Positions 7,987-16,222 of a stretch of DNA of 64,000 bases are shown piece by piece. A model generated the notes under the pieces. The model did no database searches and was not told the origin of the DNA. It saw nothing but the letters and a program-made list of their open reading frames with translations. Source of the DNA: Clostridiales bacterium (GTDB taxonomy: Bacteria; Bacillota; Clostridia; Caldicoprobacterales; DTU083); contig DUOA01000024.1 of assembly GCA_012839095.1 (NCBI GenBank), positions 1 to 64,000 of the forward strand, written 5' to 3'. Numbering within the stretch: the stretch's first letter is position 1; each line of letters opens with the position of its first letter. Position numbers and translations under genes: made by a program.

Positions 7987-10278
7987 ATGCGCCGGTTTCT
8001 GGCAATTTTAGTCAGCTTCCTGGTAGCCCTGAACTTTATATGGGTTAAACCGGCATATGCAGCAGATAATTACAACACAATACGCGTCTCGCTTACTTCC
8101 ATGGGGTCAAAGACATCAATTGCCTTCACAGTACAAGGCGATCATGCTGTTAAGGGGAATCCGTCTATAAAGCTGGAACAGAAAGAATACACTGTCCGTC
8201 TAGAAAAGGGCAGTCTTGTTCTGACCGATGGATCAAAAAGCTGGTCTTTGGGCTCTGGTTTTACCTTGCAGCAGAGCTATGGCACCTTGAGGATAAACAA
8301 TACCAGTTACAATTGGGTCAATTATCCCGGTGACATGGAGTTTAAGGTGGACGGAGGCAGCATAAGTCTTATCAATCATGTCAATCTTGAATTGTACCTC
8401 TATGGGGTTGTTCCATATGAAATGGCTGACAGCTGGCCTATGGAGGCATTGAAGGCACAGGCTGTGGCAGCCCGTACTTTTGCAGCAGACAAGATCAAGG
8501 CCAGAAAAAAGTATTCCTACGATCTGGTGGATACACAATACAGCCAGGTATATATGGGTTACAACAAATCCAAGGTCAACTGCATTAAGGCAGTAGATGC
8601 CACCAGGGGGCAGACCCTGATGTATGGAAACAATTTTGCCCAGACCTTTTATTCTGCCAGCAATGGAGGCATCACGGAGAGATCGGGCAACATTTTTTCA
8701 GTGGACTACCCCTATCTGCTGGTCAAACCTGATCCCTACGATGTAGCTAACCCTGCCAATAAGAGAGCAAGCTGGACTGTTACATATGCCAAGACCCCGG
8801 TGGATTCCAGCCTTCAGACAAAGATCAGGGACGCAGTCAAAAGCTCTCTTGAAAAGAAGGGATACAGCACAACAAATTCGGATATTCAGGTAAAAAGCCT
8901 TAAGAATTTGATTGTGAATCACAATGACAGCGGCAGGCTGGATAACGGGCAGCTGACAGTGATACTGGATGTCAAAAAGAAATCCGGTGGTGCAGTGGAA
9001 ACCATAGAGGAAACGGTTTCCCTTACCAAGGGCAACACCAGGTCATTCCTGAATCTGTACAGCCTCCTGTTCACGGTTGAGGACACAGGGGACAGCTTTG
9101 TGCTCAAAGGCGGCGGCTATGGACATGGTGTGGGAATGAGCCAGTATGGAGCCCAGTACATGGCATCAAATGAAAAAATGTCCTATGTTCAGATACTGGA
9201 CTTCTATTTTCCGGGCACAAACCTGGTTACCCTGGATGTCGAAGCTCCGCAGGATCCCGAACTGGTTCCCGAACCAACGGTTGAACCAACGCCTGAACCG
9301 ACGGCCACTCCGAAACCTGAGCCGACAGCTACTCCGAGCCCCGCACCTAGCCCTGAGCCGGCAGTTTATGGCAGGGTTAAGGTAAATACTTCCCTGAATG
9401 TAAGGCAGGGAGCAGGAACCCAGTATAAGGTGATTGGTTCTCTTACCAACAATACCAAAGTAGAAATAATCGGAGAGTCCGGTGAATGGTACAGGATAAA
9501 AACAGGCAGCCTGACCGGATATTCCAGCAAGAAATACATTGTACTCGAATCATCCGAGCCCAGTCCTCCTCCATCAGATGATCCCGGATCACCGCCGACA
9601 GACCCGGCCCTTCCTCCGGAACAGGAGAGATACGGTATTGTTACTGCTTCCGCTCTTAATATCAGGAGCGGCCCCGGAACCAAAAACCATAAGGTGGGTA
9701 TGGTCCTTAAGGGCAAAAAGGTGAAAATACACGAGAAAGTGGGAGAATGGTACAGGATCACCTATAATGGCATAAGCGGGTATGTGCACGGCTCCTATAT
9801 CAAGCTGGAGGAAAGCCAGACCCCGCCGCCTGCAGCAACCACTCCTCTCACCGTAACCTTAAGGAAGGGAAGCAAAGGAAGTCAGGTGAAAATACTGCAG
9901 CAGATGCTTAATCAACTGGGCTTTAACTGTGGTGCGGTAGACGGCAGCTTCGGCTCCAAGACACTCAGTGCGGTTCGTGCTTTCCAAAAGGCCCACGGCC
10001 TGGAAGTTGACGGCGTGGTGGGGCCTAAAACCAGGGCTGTACTTAATGCCGGCGGCAATGCAGCTCCTCCCGAATCGGGCAGAGGCGGCGCAAGCAGAAC
10101 GGCTGTTGTAACAGCAAGCTCTCTCAATGTCCGATCCGGAGCAGGTACCGGCTACAAGGTCATAGGCGGCCTTTTGCGAAATACCAAGGTTGAGATACTG
10201 GGCACAAGCGGCAAATGGTACCGCATCCGATACGGAAGCCTGACCGGTTATGTACATGGTGATTATCTAAAACTGTAG
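7987..10278 (+). CDS. Exported SpoIID/LytB-domain wall protein with three SH3 repeats and a PG-binding domain
   Basis: 763-residue secreted protein with a signal peptide (1-25, ending KPAYA). A SpoIID/LytB glycosidase-like domain spans ~100-410, with YEMADSWP (Glu145 is the likely catalytic acid) and ALKAQAVAARTFA, and the GYGHGVGMSQYGAQ motif near 378-391. A Pro/Glu/Thr linker follows (421-459), then bacterial SH3 (462-520), SH3 (548-607), PG_binding_1 (625-688) and SH3 (705-763). SpoIID-family enzymes are lytic transglycosylases on peptidoglycan stripped of its stem peptides. The SH3 and PG-binding modules suggest tight wall binding. Sporulation SpoIID is a separate gene at 53558, so this is a paralogue, perhaps for wall remodelling or germination. 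GGTGGTGAGG precedes ATG 7987. Confidence 0.9.
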   Translation: MRRFLAILVSFLVALNFIWVKPAYAADNYNTIRVSLTSMGSKTSIAFTVQGDHAVKGNPSIKLEQKEYTVRLEKGSLVLTDGSKSWSLGSGFTLQQSYGTLRINNTSYNWVNYPGDMEFKVDGGSISLINHVNLELYLYGVVPYEMADSWPMEALKAQAVAARTFAADKIKARKKYSYDLVDTQYSQVYMGYNKSKVNCIKAVDATRGQTLMYGNNFAQTFYSASNGGITERSGNIFSVDYPYLLVKPDPYDVANPANKRASWTVTYAKTPVDSSLQTKIRDAVKSSLEKKGYSTTNSDIQVKSLKNLIVNHNDSGRLDNGQLTVILDVKKKSGGAVETIEETVSLTKGNTRSFLNLYSLLFTVEDTGDSFVLKGGGYGHGVGMSQYGAQYMASNEKMSYVQILDFYFPGTNLVTLDVEAPQDPELVPEPTVEPTPEPTATPKPEPTATPSPAPSPEPAVYGRVKVNTSLNVRQGAGTQYKVIGSLTNNTKVEIIGESGEWYRIKTGSLTGYSSKKYIVLESSEPSPPPSDDPGSPPTDPALPPEQERYGIVTASALNIRSGPGTKNHKVGMVLKGKKVKIHEKVGEWYRITYNGISGYVHGSYIKLEESQTPPPAATTPLTVTLRKGSKGSQVKILQQMLNQLGFNCGAVDGSFGSKTLSAVRAFQKAHGLEVDGVVGPKTRAVLNAGGNAAPPESGRGGASRTAVVTASSLNVRSGAGTGYKVIGGLLRNTKVEILGTSGKWYRIRYGSLTGYVHGDYLKL

Positions 10279-10389
10279 CAGCTTCTCTGGGAAAGTGCAT
10301 GAGAAGTCAGAACTGCCGGTATATATAAGCAGAAAAGAATAAACATAAAATTAGTGTCATAAACATTTATCAGCAGGATGAATTTTGAG

Positions 10390-10422
10390 GTGGCCGGGGA
10401 TTTCCCGGTCACGTTTCTTTTT
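10390..10422 (+). terminator. Terminator after the SpoIID/SH3 gene
   Basis: GTGGCCGGG (10390-10398) pairs with CCCGGTCAC (10404-10412), followed by a T-rich run. The 110 bases between the stop codon and this hairpin show no gene. Confidence 0.75.
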
Positions 10423-10507
10423 GTGCCTGCTGTTTTGTTTCTTTTGTGTGGAATCAGGTTACCTTATAAGTAAGCCTTTAAGGAAAAATTAGCCGGAGGT
10501 GTAAGAC

Positions 10508-11200
10508 TTGAAGGATGGGATATACTTTATTTCCGTCTTCCTGGAGGGCCTGGCCTCCTTTTTGTCCCCTTGTGTACTGCCGCTTATACCGGCATATATG
10601 ACCTATCTGACCGGCCAATCGGCGGAAGCAATGTCCAGGGATGAAAGGGCCCGTAAAAGCCTTATTATTAACTCACTTGCATTTGTTGCGGGCTTTACCA
10701 TAGTTTTTGTGCTGCTGGGTGCTGCTGCTACTAAACTGGGGTCCTATTTACTGAGACATCAGCACTCAATCCGGCGGATCAGCGGAATCCTGATTATATT
10801 ATTCGGGTTGTTCCATGCAGGATGGATTCCCATCCGCTTTCTGAACTATGAAAGGCGGCTGCAGCTGCGCCCGGAGAGGAAGGGTTTCCTGTCCTCCCTG
10901 CTGATTGGCATGGGTTTCAGCATGGGATGGACTCCCTGTATCGGCCCTATATTGACCTCTGTACTGATTCTTGCAGCCAATGCCCAAACTGTATCAAGGG
11001 GAATGCTGCTGCTGGCCGTATATGCCATGGGACTGGGGCTGCCGTTTTTAGCCCTGTCCATCGGAATCCGATATTTATGGAAATACTTGAAAATAATTAA
11101 CCGTTACATGGGATTAATTAAGAAGGTAAGCGGGATTATTCTCATTATAATCGGTTTGATGATATACTTTAATCTTTTTGCTATTTTGGCATATTACTAA
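10508..11200 (+). CDS. ccdA: CcdA-type thiol-disulfide membrane transporter
   Basis: 230-residue integral membrane protein with about six membrane segments. The two redox cysteines of the CcdA/DsbD family sit in the SPCVLPLIPAY and WTPCIGPIL motifs. It passes electrons from cytoplasmic thioredoxin across the membrane to extracytoplasmic thioredoxin-like proteins. The start is TTG 10508, set by GGAGGTG 6 bases upstream. It is followed by a TlpA/ResA-like lipoprotein, its natural partner, so the pair probably forms one reducing system on the outer face of the membrane. Confidence 0.9.
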   Translation: MKDGIYFISVFLEGLASFLSPCVLPLIPAYMTYLTGQSAEAMSRDERARKSLIINSLAFVAGFTIVFVLLGAAATKLGSYLLRHQHSIRRISGILIILFGLFHAGWIPIRFLNYERRLQLRPERKGFLSSLLIGMGFSMGWTPCIGPILTSVLILAANAQTVSRGMLLLAVYAMGLGLPFLALSIGIRYLWKYLKIINRYMGLIKKVSGIILIIIGLMIYFNLFAILAYY

Positions 11201-11232
11201 TACAATAATAAATACACGAGGATGTGAATGGA

Positions 11233-11982
11233 TTGACCGCAAAGTTCTTTCGCAGGATGCTGCCGGGTTTGCTTTTAATTGCAGTGTTTACCATGATGCT
11301 TGCTGCCTGTACAGATGCAGCTAAGAATGGGGAAACAGACGGGCTGGTTCAGAATACTGAAGGAAAGCAGGCCGAAGAGGACAAAAATCCCGGCCAGGGT
11401 TCAAATGAAGTGACAGAAGAGCCGGATCCGGGTTTAAATAAAGATAAAGAGGAGCCGGAGGATGAAACACAGGACAATGCTGTAAGTCCTGAAGAGCTTT
11501 TAGAGGGATACTACTATGGGGTGGTGGATGCTCCTATAGTGGATTTTGAACTGGAAGATCTGGAAGGCAACAAGGTCCGTTTGTCCGATTTTAAAGGCAG
11601 GATAGTTTTCCTGAACTTCTGGGCCACCTGGTGTCCTCCCTGCCGGGAAGAAATGCCGCATATGCAGGCCTTTTATGAAAAATATAAAAATGAGGATGTT
11701 GTTATTCTGGCAGTCAACTCCAATATGACGGAAAATCAGGGTATAAACAACAGCAGCAGAGCTGAGGAAAGAGCCCGCAAGTTTGTGGAGCAGGAGGGAT
11801 ATACCTTCCCCGTGCTTCTTGATCGGGATGATTCCGTATGGGCTGTATATCGTCAGAGGGGTATACCGGCAAATTACATGATAGACAGGGATGGCACAGT
11901 AAAATACCTGAAGCCGGGTGCATTCCTCAGCCTGCAGGAAATGGAAGATTTTGCGGCTGCCTTGGGAGCAGGCAGCAAGTAA
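11233..11982 (+). CDS. TlpA/ResA-like thioredoxin lipoprotein
   Basis: Lipoprotein with a hydrophobic leader and lipobox LAAC at ~25-28, then a long acidic linker. A thioredoxin fold follows from ~105 with WATWCPPCREEMP (CPPC active site) and the cis-Pro region RGIPANYMID. It probably reduces disulfides in exported proteins with electrons from CcdA. The start is uncertain: TTG 11233 is 11 bases after GAGG; GTG 11224 is only 2 bases after it, so I prefer 11233. Confidence 0.88.
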   Translation: MTAKFFRRMLPGLLLIAVFTMMLAACTDAAKNGETDGLVQNTEGKQAEEDKNPGQGSNEVTEEPDPGLNKDKEEPEDETQDNAVSPEELLEGYYYGVVDAPIVDFELEDLEGNKVRLSDFKGRIVFLNFWATWCPPCREEMPHMQAFYEKYKNEDVVILAVNSNMTENQGINNSSRAEERARKFVEQEGYTFPVLLDRDDSVWAVYRQRGIPANYMIDRDGTVKYLKPGAFLSLQEMEDFAAALGAGSK

Positions 11983-12034
11983 ATCGGAGCGGTGTGGTTT
12001 TTGAAGCCTTAAACTGTACGGGGAGATCAGTATA

Positions 12035-12775
12035 ATGAAAATCCAGCTGAGGGAGTTTGAAAGAATCGATGACCTTCAATTCAGGGGTCTGAAGATTATA
12101 CAGAATACCAGAAAATTTTGTTTTGGGACAGATGCCGTGCTGCTGTCCCATTTTGCAGGAATCAGAAAAGGGGACAGGGTAGTGGATTTAGGCTCGGGAA
12201 CGGGTATTGTGCCCATTCTTCTATCCGGCCGCATGGAGGATGCTCAGATTTCAGGCGTGGAAATTCAGCCTGACATGGTGGAAATGGCAGGCAGAAGCAT
12301 CATGTTGAATGGCCTGGAATCCCGCGTAAGGATAATCGCCGGGGATTTGAAGGATGCACCGGATATGCTGGGGAAGGGCAGGTTTACCCTTGTCGTTTCC
12401 AATCCGCCGTATAAAAAGGCAGGCAGCGGAATACTCAACCCGGAAGACGATATGGCTGTTGCCAGGCATGAGATTTTCTGCACCCTGGAGGATGTTCTGA
12501 AAGCGGCTTCAGGCCTCCTTTGTTTCGGGGGACGCTTTGCCATGGTGCACAGGCCTGATCGCCTGATGGACATACTCACAGGCATGCGTCAGTATCGCCT
12601 GGAACCAAAGCGAATCCGCCTGGTTCACCCGCAGATACATAAAGCACCCAATCTGGTCTTAATTGAGGCGGTTTTTCATGGGAAGCCCTTCCTTAAATGG
12701 ATGCCGCCGCTTATCATTTATGATGAGAACATGCAGTATACCCATGAACTGAAAGAAATTTATCATTTGGCCTGA
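12035..12775 (+). CDS. tRNA1(Val) A37 N6-methyltransferase-like protein (YabB/TrmN6)
   Basis: 246-residue class I SAM methyltransferase. It has FGTDAVLLSHF, the SAM loop VVDLGSGTGIVPILLS and the catalytic motif SNPPYKK expected for N6-adenine or N5-glutamine methylation. Length and motif order match YabB/TrmN6. It lies directly before rsmI, as in Bacillus (yabB-yazA-rsmI, with the GIY-YIG gene yazA absent here). GGGGAG is ~10 bases before ATG 12035. Confidence 0.87.
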   Translation: MKIQLREFERIDDLQFRGLKIIQNTRKFCFGTDAVLLSHFAGIRKGDRVVDLGSGTGIVPILLSGRMEDAQISGVEIQPDMVEMAGRSIMLNGLESRVRIIAGDLKDAPDMLGKGRFTLVVSNPPYKKAGSGILNPEDDMAVARHEIFCTLEDVLKAASGLLCFGGRFAMVHRPDRLMDILTGMRQYRLEPKRIRLVHPQIHKAPNLVLIEAVFHGKPFLKWMPPLIIYDENMQYTHELKEIYHLA

Positions 12776-12832
12776 GCTTAGCTTTACTTGTGCCCCTGTT
12801 AAGCAAAACATCAGAAAAGGTGGAAGATACAT

Positions 12833-13687
12833 ATGTCTGCGACAGACCAGGGCTGTCTTTATCTTTGTGCAACGCCCATAGGAAATTTGGAGGATATCAC
12901 TCTGAGAGCGCTCAGAATACTGAAAGAAGCCGATTATATTGCCGCAGAGGATACCCGGCATACCCTGAAGCTTTTGAATCATTATGAAATATCCAAACCC
13001 TTGATCAGTTACCATGAACACAATAAAAAGCAAAGGGGACCGGAAATCATTTCCCTGGTGCAGGAAGGCTGCCGGGTGGCTGTGGTTTCTGACGCAGGAA
13101 TGCCCGGAATCTCCGACCCGGGGGCAGATTTGGTATCCCTGGCCTATGAGGCCGGCATCAGGGTTACAATTGTTCCCGGACCGACTGCTGCCCTGTCCGC
13201 CCTGGTCCTCTCCTCACTTCCCACCCAACGCTTTGTTTTTGAAGGTTTCCTTCCCCGGAACAAAAAAGCACGCCTGGAGAGACTCCGTTTGCTGCAAAGG
13301 GAAAGCCGCACCATTATTCTTTATGAAGCACCTCATCGGCTGAGTTCCCTGCTTAAAGATATGCTGGATGTACTGGGAGACCGAAGAATTGCCATAATAC
13401 GGGAGCTGACGAAAATATACGAAGAGGTACTCAGAATGTCCCTTGCGGAATCGGTGAACTATTATCAGGACCGAACTCCCAGGGGTGAGTTTGCTTTGGT
13501 TGTGGAAGGGGCAGACGAGACTCTGCAGCAAAAGAGCTTTTCTGATTTGACCGTGGAAGAACATCTGAAGGAATACCTCCGGGCCGGACTGAGCAAAAAT
13601 GAAGCGGTAAAGCAGGTAGCAAGAGACAGGAAAATTCCCAAGTCACAGGTTTATCCCTTCAGCATAGGCCTGGATCTTCCCGACTAA
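12833..13687 (+). CDS. rsmI: 16S rRNA C1402 2'-O-methyltransferase RsmI
   Basis: 284-residue tetrapyrrole-methylase-fold enzyme with ATPIGNLEDITLRAL, EDTRHTLKLLNHY, SDAGMPGISDPG and VPGPTAALSAL in order, all signatures of RsmI. It methylates the ribose of C1402 in the decoding centre. AGGTGG precedes ATG 12833. It closes the ccdA-tlpA-trmN6-rsmI run and ends at a bidirectional terminator facing abrB, the same rsmI/abrB convergent arrangement as in Bacillus. Confidence 0.95.
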   Translation: MSATDQGCLYLCATPIGNLEDITLRALRILKEADYIAAEDTRHTLKLLNHYEISKPLISYHEHNKKQRGPEIISLVQEGCRVAVVSDAGMPGISDPGADLVSLAYEAGIRVTIVPGPTAALSALVLSSLPTQRFVFEGFLPRNKKARLERLRLLQRESRTIILYEAPHRLSSLLKDMLDVLGDRRIAIIRELTKIYEEVLRMSLAESVNYYQDRTPRGEFALVVEGADETLQQKSFSDLTVEEHLKEYLRAGLSKNEAVKQVARDRKIPKSQVYPFSIGLDLPD

Positions 13688-13714
13688 AAAGGCAGCAAAG
13701 CCTGTAAAAAAAAA

Positions 13715-13735
13715 GCAGCCCTCAGGCTGCTTTTA
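13715..13735. terminator. Bidirectional terminator between rsmI and abrB
   Basis: GCAGCC (13715-13720), loop CTCA and GGCTGC (13725-13730) are flanked by an A run on the left and TTTT on the right. It can serve both converging genes. Confidence 0.8.
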
Positions 13736-13779
13736 TGATTCTAACGGACAATTGACCGTATAAAATGCAGAACTTATGT

Positions 13780-14028
13780 TTAAAATTGTTTATTGCCCAT
13801 GTCATTTAAGCAATTTTTGCAAATGTTTTTTCCTTTGTATTGGATAACATCCCGCGCATCATCACAGAAAATGCAGGCCGGGGCATACTTTTTAAGTACT
13901 ATATGTTCGCCGTCAACGTAGATCTCAAGGGCATCCTTTTCTTCGATATCCAAAGTTCTGCGAAGCTCTATGGGAATTACTACTCTGCCCAGTTCATCGA
14001 CTTTTCTTACAATTCCTGTAGATTTCAT
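13780..14028 (-). CDS. abrB: AbrB/SpoVT-family transition-state regulator
   Basis: 82-residue DNA-binding protein. Residues 1-47 are the AbrB swapped-hairpin domain (VRKVDELGRVVIPIELRRTL). The C-terminal tail carries C-x2-C (52,55) and C-x2-C (70,73), a possible zinc knuckle common in clostridial AbrB. AbrB represses post-exponential and sporulation genes during growth. AGGAGG at ~14033-14040 precedes the start. A consensus-like promoter and a Spo0A box lie upstream. The neighbours rsmI and, further on, metG match the Bacillus abrB locus. Confidence 0.92.
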   Translation of the reverse strand: MKSTGIVRKVDELGRVVIPIELRRTLDIEEKDALEIYVDGEHIVLKKYAPACIFCDDARDVIQYKGKNICKNCLNDMGNKQF

Positions 14029-14052
14029 CTTCCCCCTCCTTTATTTGCAAAA

Positions 14053-14059
14053 TTCGACA
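14053..14059 (-). promoter_or_regulatory. Spo0A box in the abrB leader
   Basis: Read on the minus strand this is TGTCGAA, the exact Spo0A core. It falls at about +11 to +17 from the abrB start predicted from the -10 at 14081-14076. Bacillus Spo0A represses abrB from sites just downstream of its promoter start. Confidence 0.7.
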
Positions 14060-14075
14060 GCTTATTACAACAAAT

Positions 14076-14104
14076 ATTTTACCAATAATTGAAATAAAAG
14101 TCAA
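14076..14104 (-). promoter_or_regulatory. sigma-A promoter of abrB
   Basis: On the minus strand: TTGACT (14104-14099), a 17-base spacer, TAAAAT (14081-14076). Transcription would begin near 14069. Confidence 0.75.
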
Positions 14105-14219
14105 CAAAAAAAGATTTTTTCCAAAAAAAGAATTGTGTGCCTATTTTCCTGCCCTTCAGCAAACCGGTTCTATGGATAAATATCAGCTCATATTCATCTA
14201 TTAGGACAGGTGCAGGCAG

Positions 14220-14807
14220 GTGAGATACTTGGTTAATATTATCTGGCTCATTCTGATAGCGGGCGGTTTCCTGGCGGCTGTATTTACGGGAAGGCTGGAG
14301 CAGACTGTCCAGGCAGCCTTTGACAGCGCAAAGTATGCTGTGGAGCTGGGCTTTGCTTTGATTGGGATATACAGTCTATGGCTTGGGATAATGCGGGTGG
14401 CAGAAAAATCCGGCCTGGTGAAGGCTGTTTCCGGAAGAATGGCTCCGCTCCTTAAGATACTCTTTCCCGATGTACCTGTCAGAAGCCCTGCAATGGGCGC
14501 CATGTCCATGAATATAATTGCCAATATGCTGGGACTGGGCAATGCTGCCACTCCCCTGGGAATCAGTGCAATGAAGGAACTGCAGAAGGTCAACAGAAAC
14601 AAGGGCGCGCCGTCAGATGCCATGTGTCTGTTCACTGTCTTAAATACTGCTTCCGTACAGATCATACCCACTACGGTTATTGCCCTTCGAAGCGCAGCGG
14701 GTTCAACCGGCCCTGCAGAGATCATCGGTACCACTCTGGCAGCCACAATATGCTCCGCAGCAGCCGGCATTACAGCTGCTCTTATATTAAAGCGTTTTTA
14801 CCAATAA
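14220..14807 (+). CDS. spmA: Spore maturation protein A
   Basis: 195-residue membrane protein of the nucleoside-recognition (Gate) family, with LGFALIGIYSLWLGIMRVAEKSGL and MNIIANMLGLGNAATPLGI typical of SpmA. SpmA and SpmB are needed for full dehydration of the spore core. The start is GTG 14220 with a weak ribosome site (AGGTGCAGGCAG). It is 10 bases before spmB, so one operon. The pair is oriented away from abrB. Confidence 0.93.
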   Translation: MRYLVNIIWLILIAGGFLAAVFTGRLEQTVQAAFDSAKYAVELGFALIGIYSLWLGIMRVAEKSGLVKAVSGRMAPLLKILFPDVPVRSPAMGAMSMNIIANMLGLGNAATPLGISAMKELQKVNRNKGAPSDAMCLFTVLNTASVQIIPTTVIALRSAAGSTGPAEIIGTTLAATICSAAAGITAALILKRFYQ

Positions 14808-14817
14808 GGAGGCAGAT

Positions 14818-15354
14818 ATGACAGTAGTACTTAAGAGTTTGTCTCAGCTGGCCATCCCCCTTTTCATTGTATTTGTACTGGGGTATGGCTTTTTAAAAGG
14901 AATACCGGTGTACGAAGTCTTTGTGGAAGGGGCAAAGGAGGGCTTCACAACAGTCATCCGCATTCTGCCCTACCTGGTGGCCATGCTGGTGGCCATCGGC
15001 GTATTCCGCTCTTCCGGTGCAATGGAGCTTATGATAAGAATACTGGCACCGGCAGCAGGCAGGCTGGGCATTCCGCCTGAAGTCCTGCCCCTGGCACTGA
15101 TGCGGCCCTTGTCCGGTTCGGCTTCCATCGGAATTCTTGCTGAATTACTGAAAATTTACGGTCCGGATACCTTCATAGGAAGAACGGCATCCACAATGAT
15201 GGGTTCCACCGAAACCACATTTTATGCTGCCAGCATCTATCTGGGTTCAGTGGGGCACAGGGACAGCCGGTATATACTGGCGGCAGGCCTGATTGCCGAT
15301 ATTACAGGTTTTGCAGTGTCAGTTGCCGTCTGTGCCCTGATTTTTGGCAGGTAA
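14818..15354 (+). CDS. spmB: Spore maturation protein B
   Basis: 178-residue membrane protein of the same Gate family as SpmA, with VEGAKEGFTTVIRILPYLVAML and MRPLSGSASIGILAELL. It acts with SpmA in spore core dehydration in the mother cell or forespore membranes. AAGGAGG is 6-7 bases before ATG 14818. Last gene of the spmAB pair. Confidence 0.93.
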   Translation: MTVVLKSLSQLAIPLFIVFVLGYGFLKGIPVYEVFVEGAKEGFTTVIRILPYLVAMLVAIGVFRSSGAMELMIRILAPAAGRLGIPPEVLPLALMRPLSGSASIGILAELLKIYGPDTFIGRTASTMMGSTETTFYAASIYLGSVGHRDSRYILAAGLIADITGFAVSVAVCALIFGR

Positions 15355-15402
15355 AGGCAGAAGAATATATAAATATATACTATATACATAATAATCGATA
15401 TC

Positions 15403-15431
15403 TCGACTGAATATTTGTTCTGTGCTATAAT
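15403..15431 (+). promoter_or_regulatory. Candidate sigma-A promoter for the comB-like gene
   Basis: TCGACT (15403-15408), 17 bases, TATAAT (15426-15431), 29 bases before the start codon. Confidence 0.5.
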
Positions 15432-15460
15432 TGAGTAAACAAACAGATGGAGGCTAATCT

Positions 15461-16195
15461 ATGAAGCTTAATGTTTACGCCACTCCCGACAGTGTATCAG
15501 ATAAGGAACTTAAGGACAAAACTGCGGTAATTATCGATGTACTGCGGGCTACCAGCACCATACTTGCTGCTCTGGCCAATGGCTGCAAGGAGGTAATTCC
15601 TGCAGTGGAAGTCGAAGAAGTGATTGCCATGTCCAAGAACTACGAAAAAGATTCCTTTTTGCTGTGCGGAGAGAGAAATATTCAGCCAGTAGAAGGATTC
15701 CATCTTTCCAACTCACCCTTGGAGTACACTGAAGAGCAGGTTTCGGGCAAATCACTGCTGATGACAACTACCAACGGCACCCGGGCGGTAAGAAGGGCTA
15801 TGGATGCCAAAGATGTGATCATCTGCAGTCTGTCCAATGTGGATGCAGTGGCAGAATACCTCGCTGAACAGGAAGATGATGCCGCCTTCATTTGTGCCGG
15901 TACCGACGGACAGTTTTCCCTGGATGATATCGTAACAGCCGGAGCTGTGATCCACAGGCTGAGAGACAGGGTGGAACACCTGGATTTGGGTGATCTGGCT
16001 GTTGTATCCGAGTATATGTACAAGCAATGCGCTGATGACTTGCACAAGGTGATTAAACACAGTCTGCACTACAAGAGAATGATGGAATGCGGCCTGGCGG
16101 ATGACATTGAATATTGTCTGACCTTGAATGCCGCTCCGATTGTTGCAGTTTACAAGGATGGGGTTATTAAGAAACTGGACGGTGTACAGGCCTGA
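15461..16195 (+). CDS. 2-phosphosulfolactate phosphatase family protein (ComB)
   Basis: 244-residue protein with VIDVLRATSTILAAL, the GERNIQPVEGFHLSNSP loop, MTTTNGTRAVRRA and CAGTDGQFSLDD, the run of motifs seen in Mg-dependent ComB phosphatases. Family members hydrolyse 2-phosphosulfolactate to sulfolactate, on the way to coenzyme M in archaea and to the sulfolactate stored in Bacillus spores. In this organism the product may likewise be a spore solute, but that is inference. GGAGG precedes ATG 15461. It lies next to spmAB. Confidence 0.85.
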   Translation: MKLNVYATPDSVSDKELKDKTAVIIDVLRATSTILAALANGCKEVIPAVEVEEVIAMSKNYEKDSFLLCGERNIQPVEGFHLSNSPLEYTEEQVSGKSLLMTTTNGTRAVRRAMDAKDVIICSLSNVDAVAEYLAEQEDDAAFICAGTDGQFSLDDIVTAGAVIHRLRDRVEHLDLGDLAVVSEYMYKQCADDLHKVIKHSLHYKRMMECGLADDIEYCLTLNAAPIVAVYKDGVIKKLDGVQA

Positions 16196-16222
16196 TATCA
16201 GCAAAAAAAGGGGGGATGCGTA

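Noticed and set aside
9240-9360. Short tandem-like repeats that could suggest a CRISPR or satellite
   Set aside because: They encode the Pro/Glu/Thr linker of the SpoIID/SH3 protein in frame; no spacer-repeat structure.
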